The notes below the pieces were generated by a model. That model worked only from the letters and a program-made list of their open reading frames with translations. It searched no databases and was not told the DNA's origin. From assembly GCA_007119345.1 (NCBI GenBank), contig SKPV01000164.1, forward strand, positions 1 through 16,089: a stretch of 16,089 nt of DNA, read 5' to 3'. Made by a program: the position numbers and the translations under genes. This document shows, piece by piece, positions 15,376-16,089 of this stretch. Every line of letters starts with the position of its first letter. Position 1 is the stretch's first letter. Origin of the DNA: Halovivax sp. (GTDB lineage: Archaea > Halobacteriota > Halobacteria > Halobacteriales > Natrialbaceae).

Positions 15376-16089
15376 TCACTTCGACAGCGCCCGTTCGACG
15401 GCGCTCGCCACGCTCGACGCCTTCTCGGCCAGCGCCTCGCTCACCAGCCCCGCCTCGACCGCCTCCGCGAGCTCGTCCTCGTCGACGATCTCGACCGTCC
15501 CGTCGGGCAGCCGGATCACGTCCACGTAGAGGTCGACGTACCGGGCCCGGTCGGGGAACAGTTCCACGGGCGTGCAGATGTTCACGTACGTCCCCTTCAC
15601 CTCGCCGTCGGCGGACCTGTACGTCGTCGGGTACCACCGGCGCCCCTCGCGGAGCTTCGTCACGGCGACGTCGCCGGCCTCCTTGGGGACCTCGAGCGCG
15701 TCGTAGGTGCCGCCGCCGCGCATGGAGCGCTCGAGCGTGATCGAGCCGTCGGCGTCCCACTCGGTCACCTCCCCGGAACCGAGGGTGATGAGCCGCCCGT
15801 CGGGCTTGCCGTGACCGAGCGAGAGCCGGTCGCCCGCCTCGGGGCCGAACTGGCGGGCGACCGCGGCGAAGGGGAGGTCCGCGTCGGCGTCGAACGGGGT
15901 TTCGGAGCCGGTCGCGAGGTCCCCGCAGACGGCCTCGGCGAAGTCCACCGCGGCGCTCGCGGCCCGATCGGCGGCCTTGATCCGGTGGTGGCCGGGCATC
16001 GTCGTCTCGACCGCGCGGCGGGCCTCGTCGAGGGCGAAGCGGGCCTCGCGGCCGAACCAGACCCACGCGGTCGCCCGCGGCGCGGCGAG
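15376..16089 (-). CDS. FAU-1-like RNase E/G-type protein, 3' part
   Basis: The gene runs off the right edge, so only the last 237 residues are visible, in frame from base 16089. The visible part starts AWVWFGREARFALDEAR, then TMPGHHRIKAAD, and contains a DUF402 domain with VKGTYVNICTPVELF and YVDLYVDVIRLPDGTVEIVDEDELAEA. This arrangement matches archaeal FAU-1 proteins, RNA-binding proteins with an N-terminal RNase E/G-like S1 part; the Pyrococcus protein has been linked to 5S rRNA maturation. The ATG at 15999 is internal: the reading frame and conserved sequence continue before it. The full gene should be about twice this length. It lies on the same strand as the ABC operon but 290 bp upstream of it, so they are probably separate units. 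Confidence 0.85.
   Translation of the reverse strand, partial: LAAPRATAWVWFGREARFALDEARRAVETTMPGHHRIKAADRAASAAVDFAEAVCGDLATGSETPFDADADLPFAAVARQFGPEAGDRLSLGHGKPDGRLITLGSGEVTEWDADGSITLERSMRGGGTYDALEVPKEAGDVAVTKLREGRRWYPTTYRSADGEVKGTYVNICTPVELFPDRARYVDLYVDVIRLPDGTVEIVDEDELAEAVEAGLVSEALAEKASSVASAVERALSK

Overview
This window looks like part of a haloarchaeal (class Halobacteria) chromosome. The base composition is very GC-rich, and the predicted proteins are acidic and rich in Asp and Glu. Several families are typical of halophilic archaea: HalOD1-type output domains, paired winged-helix/small membrane proteins, a FAU-1-like RNase and a short TraB-like protein. Many genes have an AT-rich TATA-like hexamer about 25-35 bp before the start codon and almost no leader, the usual arrangement for leaderless archaeal transcripts. 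I saw no rRNA, tRNA, CRISPR array, transposase or integrase.

Region 1 (1-3905): two 40-bp tandem repeats are followed by a 26-codon remnant of a second copper-ATPase 3' end. Next come a DUF433/DUF5615 toxin-antitoxin-like pair and a complete two-HMA-domain Cu(+) P1B-ATPase, all on the minus strand. The pair therefore sits between an intact copA and the relic of a copA paralogue, flanked by imperfect direct repeats 820 bp apart. Upstream of copA, a 316-bp spacer holds a 33-bp tandem repeat whose core 12-mer also occurs in the copA promoter region.

Region 2 (3906-5950): a HalOD1-domain protein, a four-helix membrane protein with a very His-rich loop, and a divergent two-gene operon of a small membrane protein and a double winged-helix regulator. 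Closeness to copA makes a metal-related role conceivable but unproven.

Region 3 (5951-8882): hisG (long form, no other his genes nearby), a soluble TraB-like protein, a second HalOD1 domain that lacks any obvious start codon, and a one-helix zinc-ribbon protein.

Region 4 (8883-12879): a repeat-bearing spacer, then a divergent hexapeptide acyltransferase and aldo/keto reductase, a Nudix hydrolase starting at GTG, and an HD phosphohydrolase. The aldo/keto reductase stop codon lies inside a 32-bp tandem repeat.

Region 5 (12933-16089): a MacB/LolD-type ABC permease and ATPase whose genes overlap by one base, then the 3' part of a FAU-1-like RNase gene that runs off the right edge.

The most notable pattern is that five separate non-coding spacers each carry a short direct tandem repeat (units of 26, 32, 33, 37 and 40 bp), each with a different sequence. 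I found no convincing wholly new multi-gene system. The best candidates for follow-up are the copA remnant/toxin-antitoxin junction and the copA-promoter motif repeated upstream.
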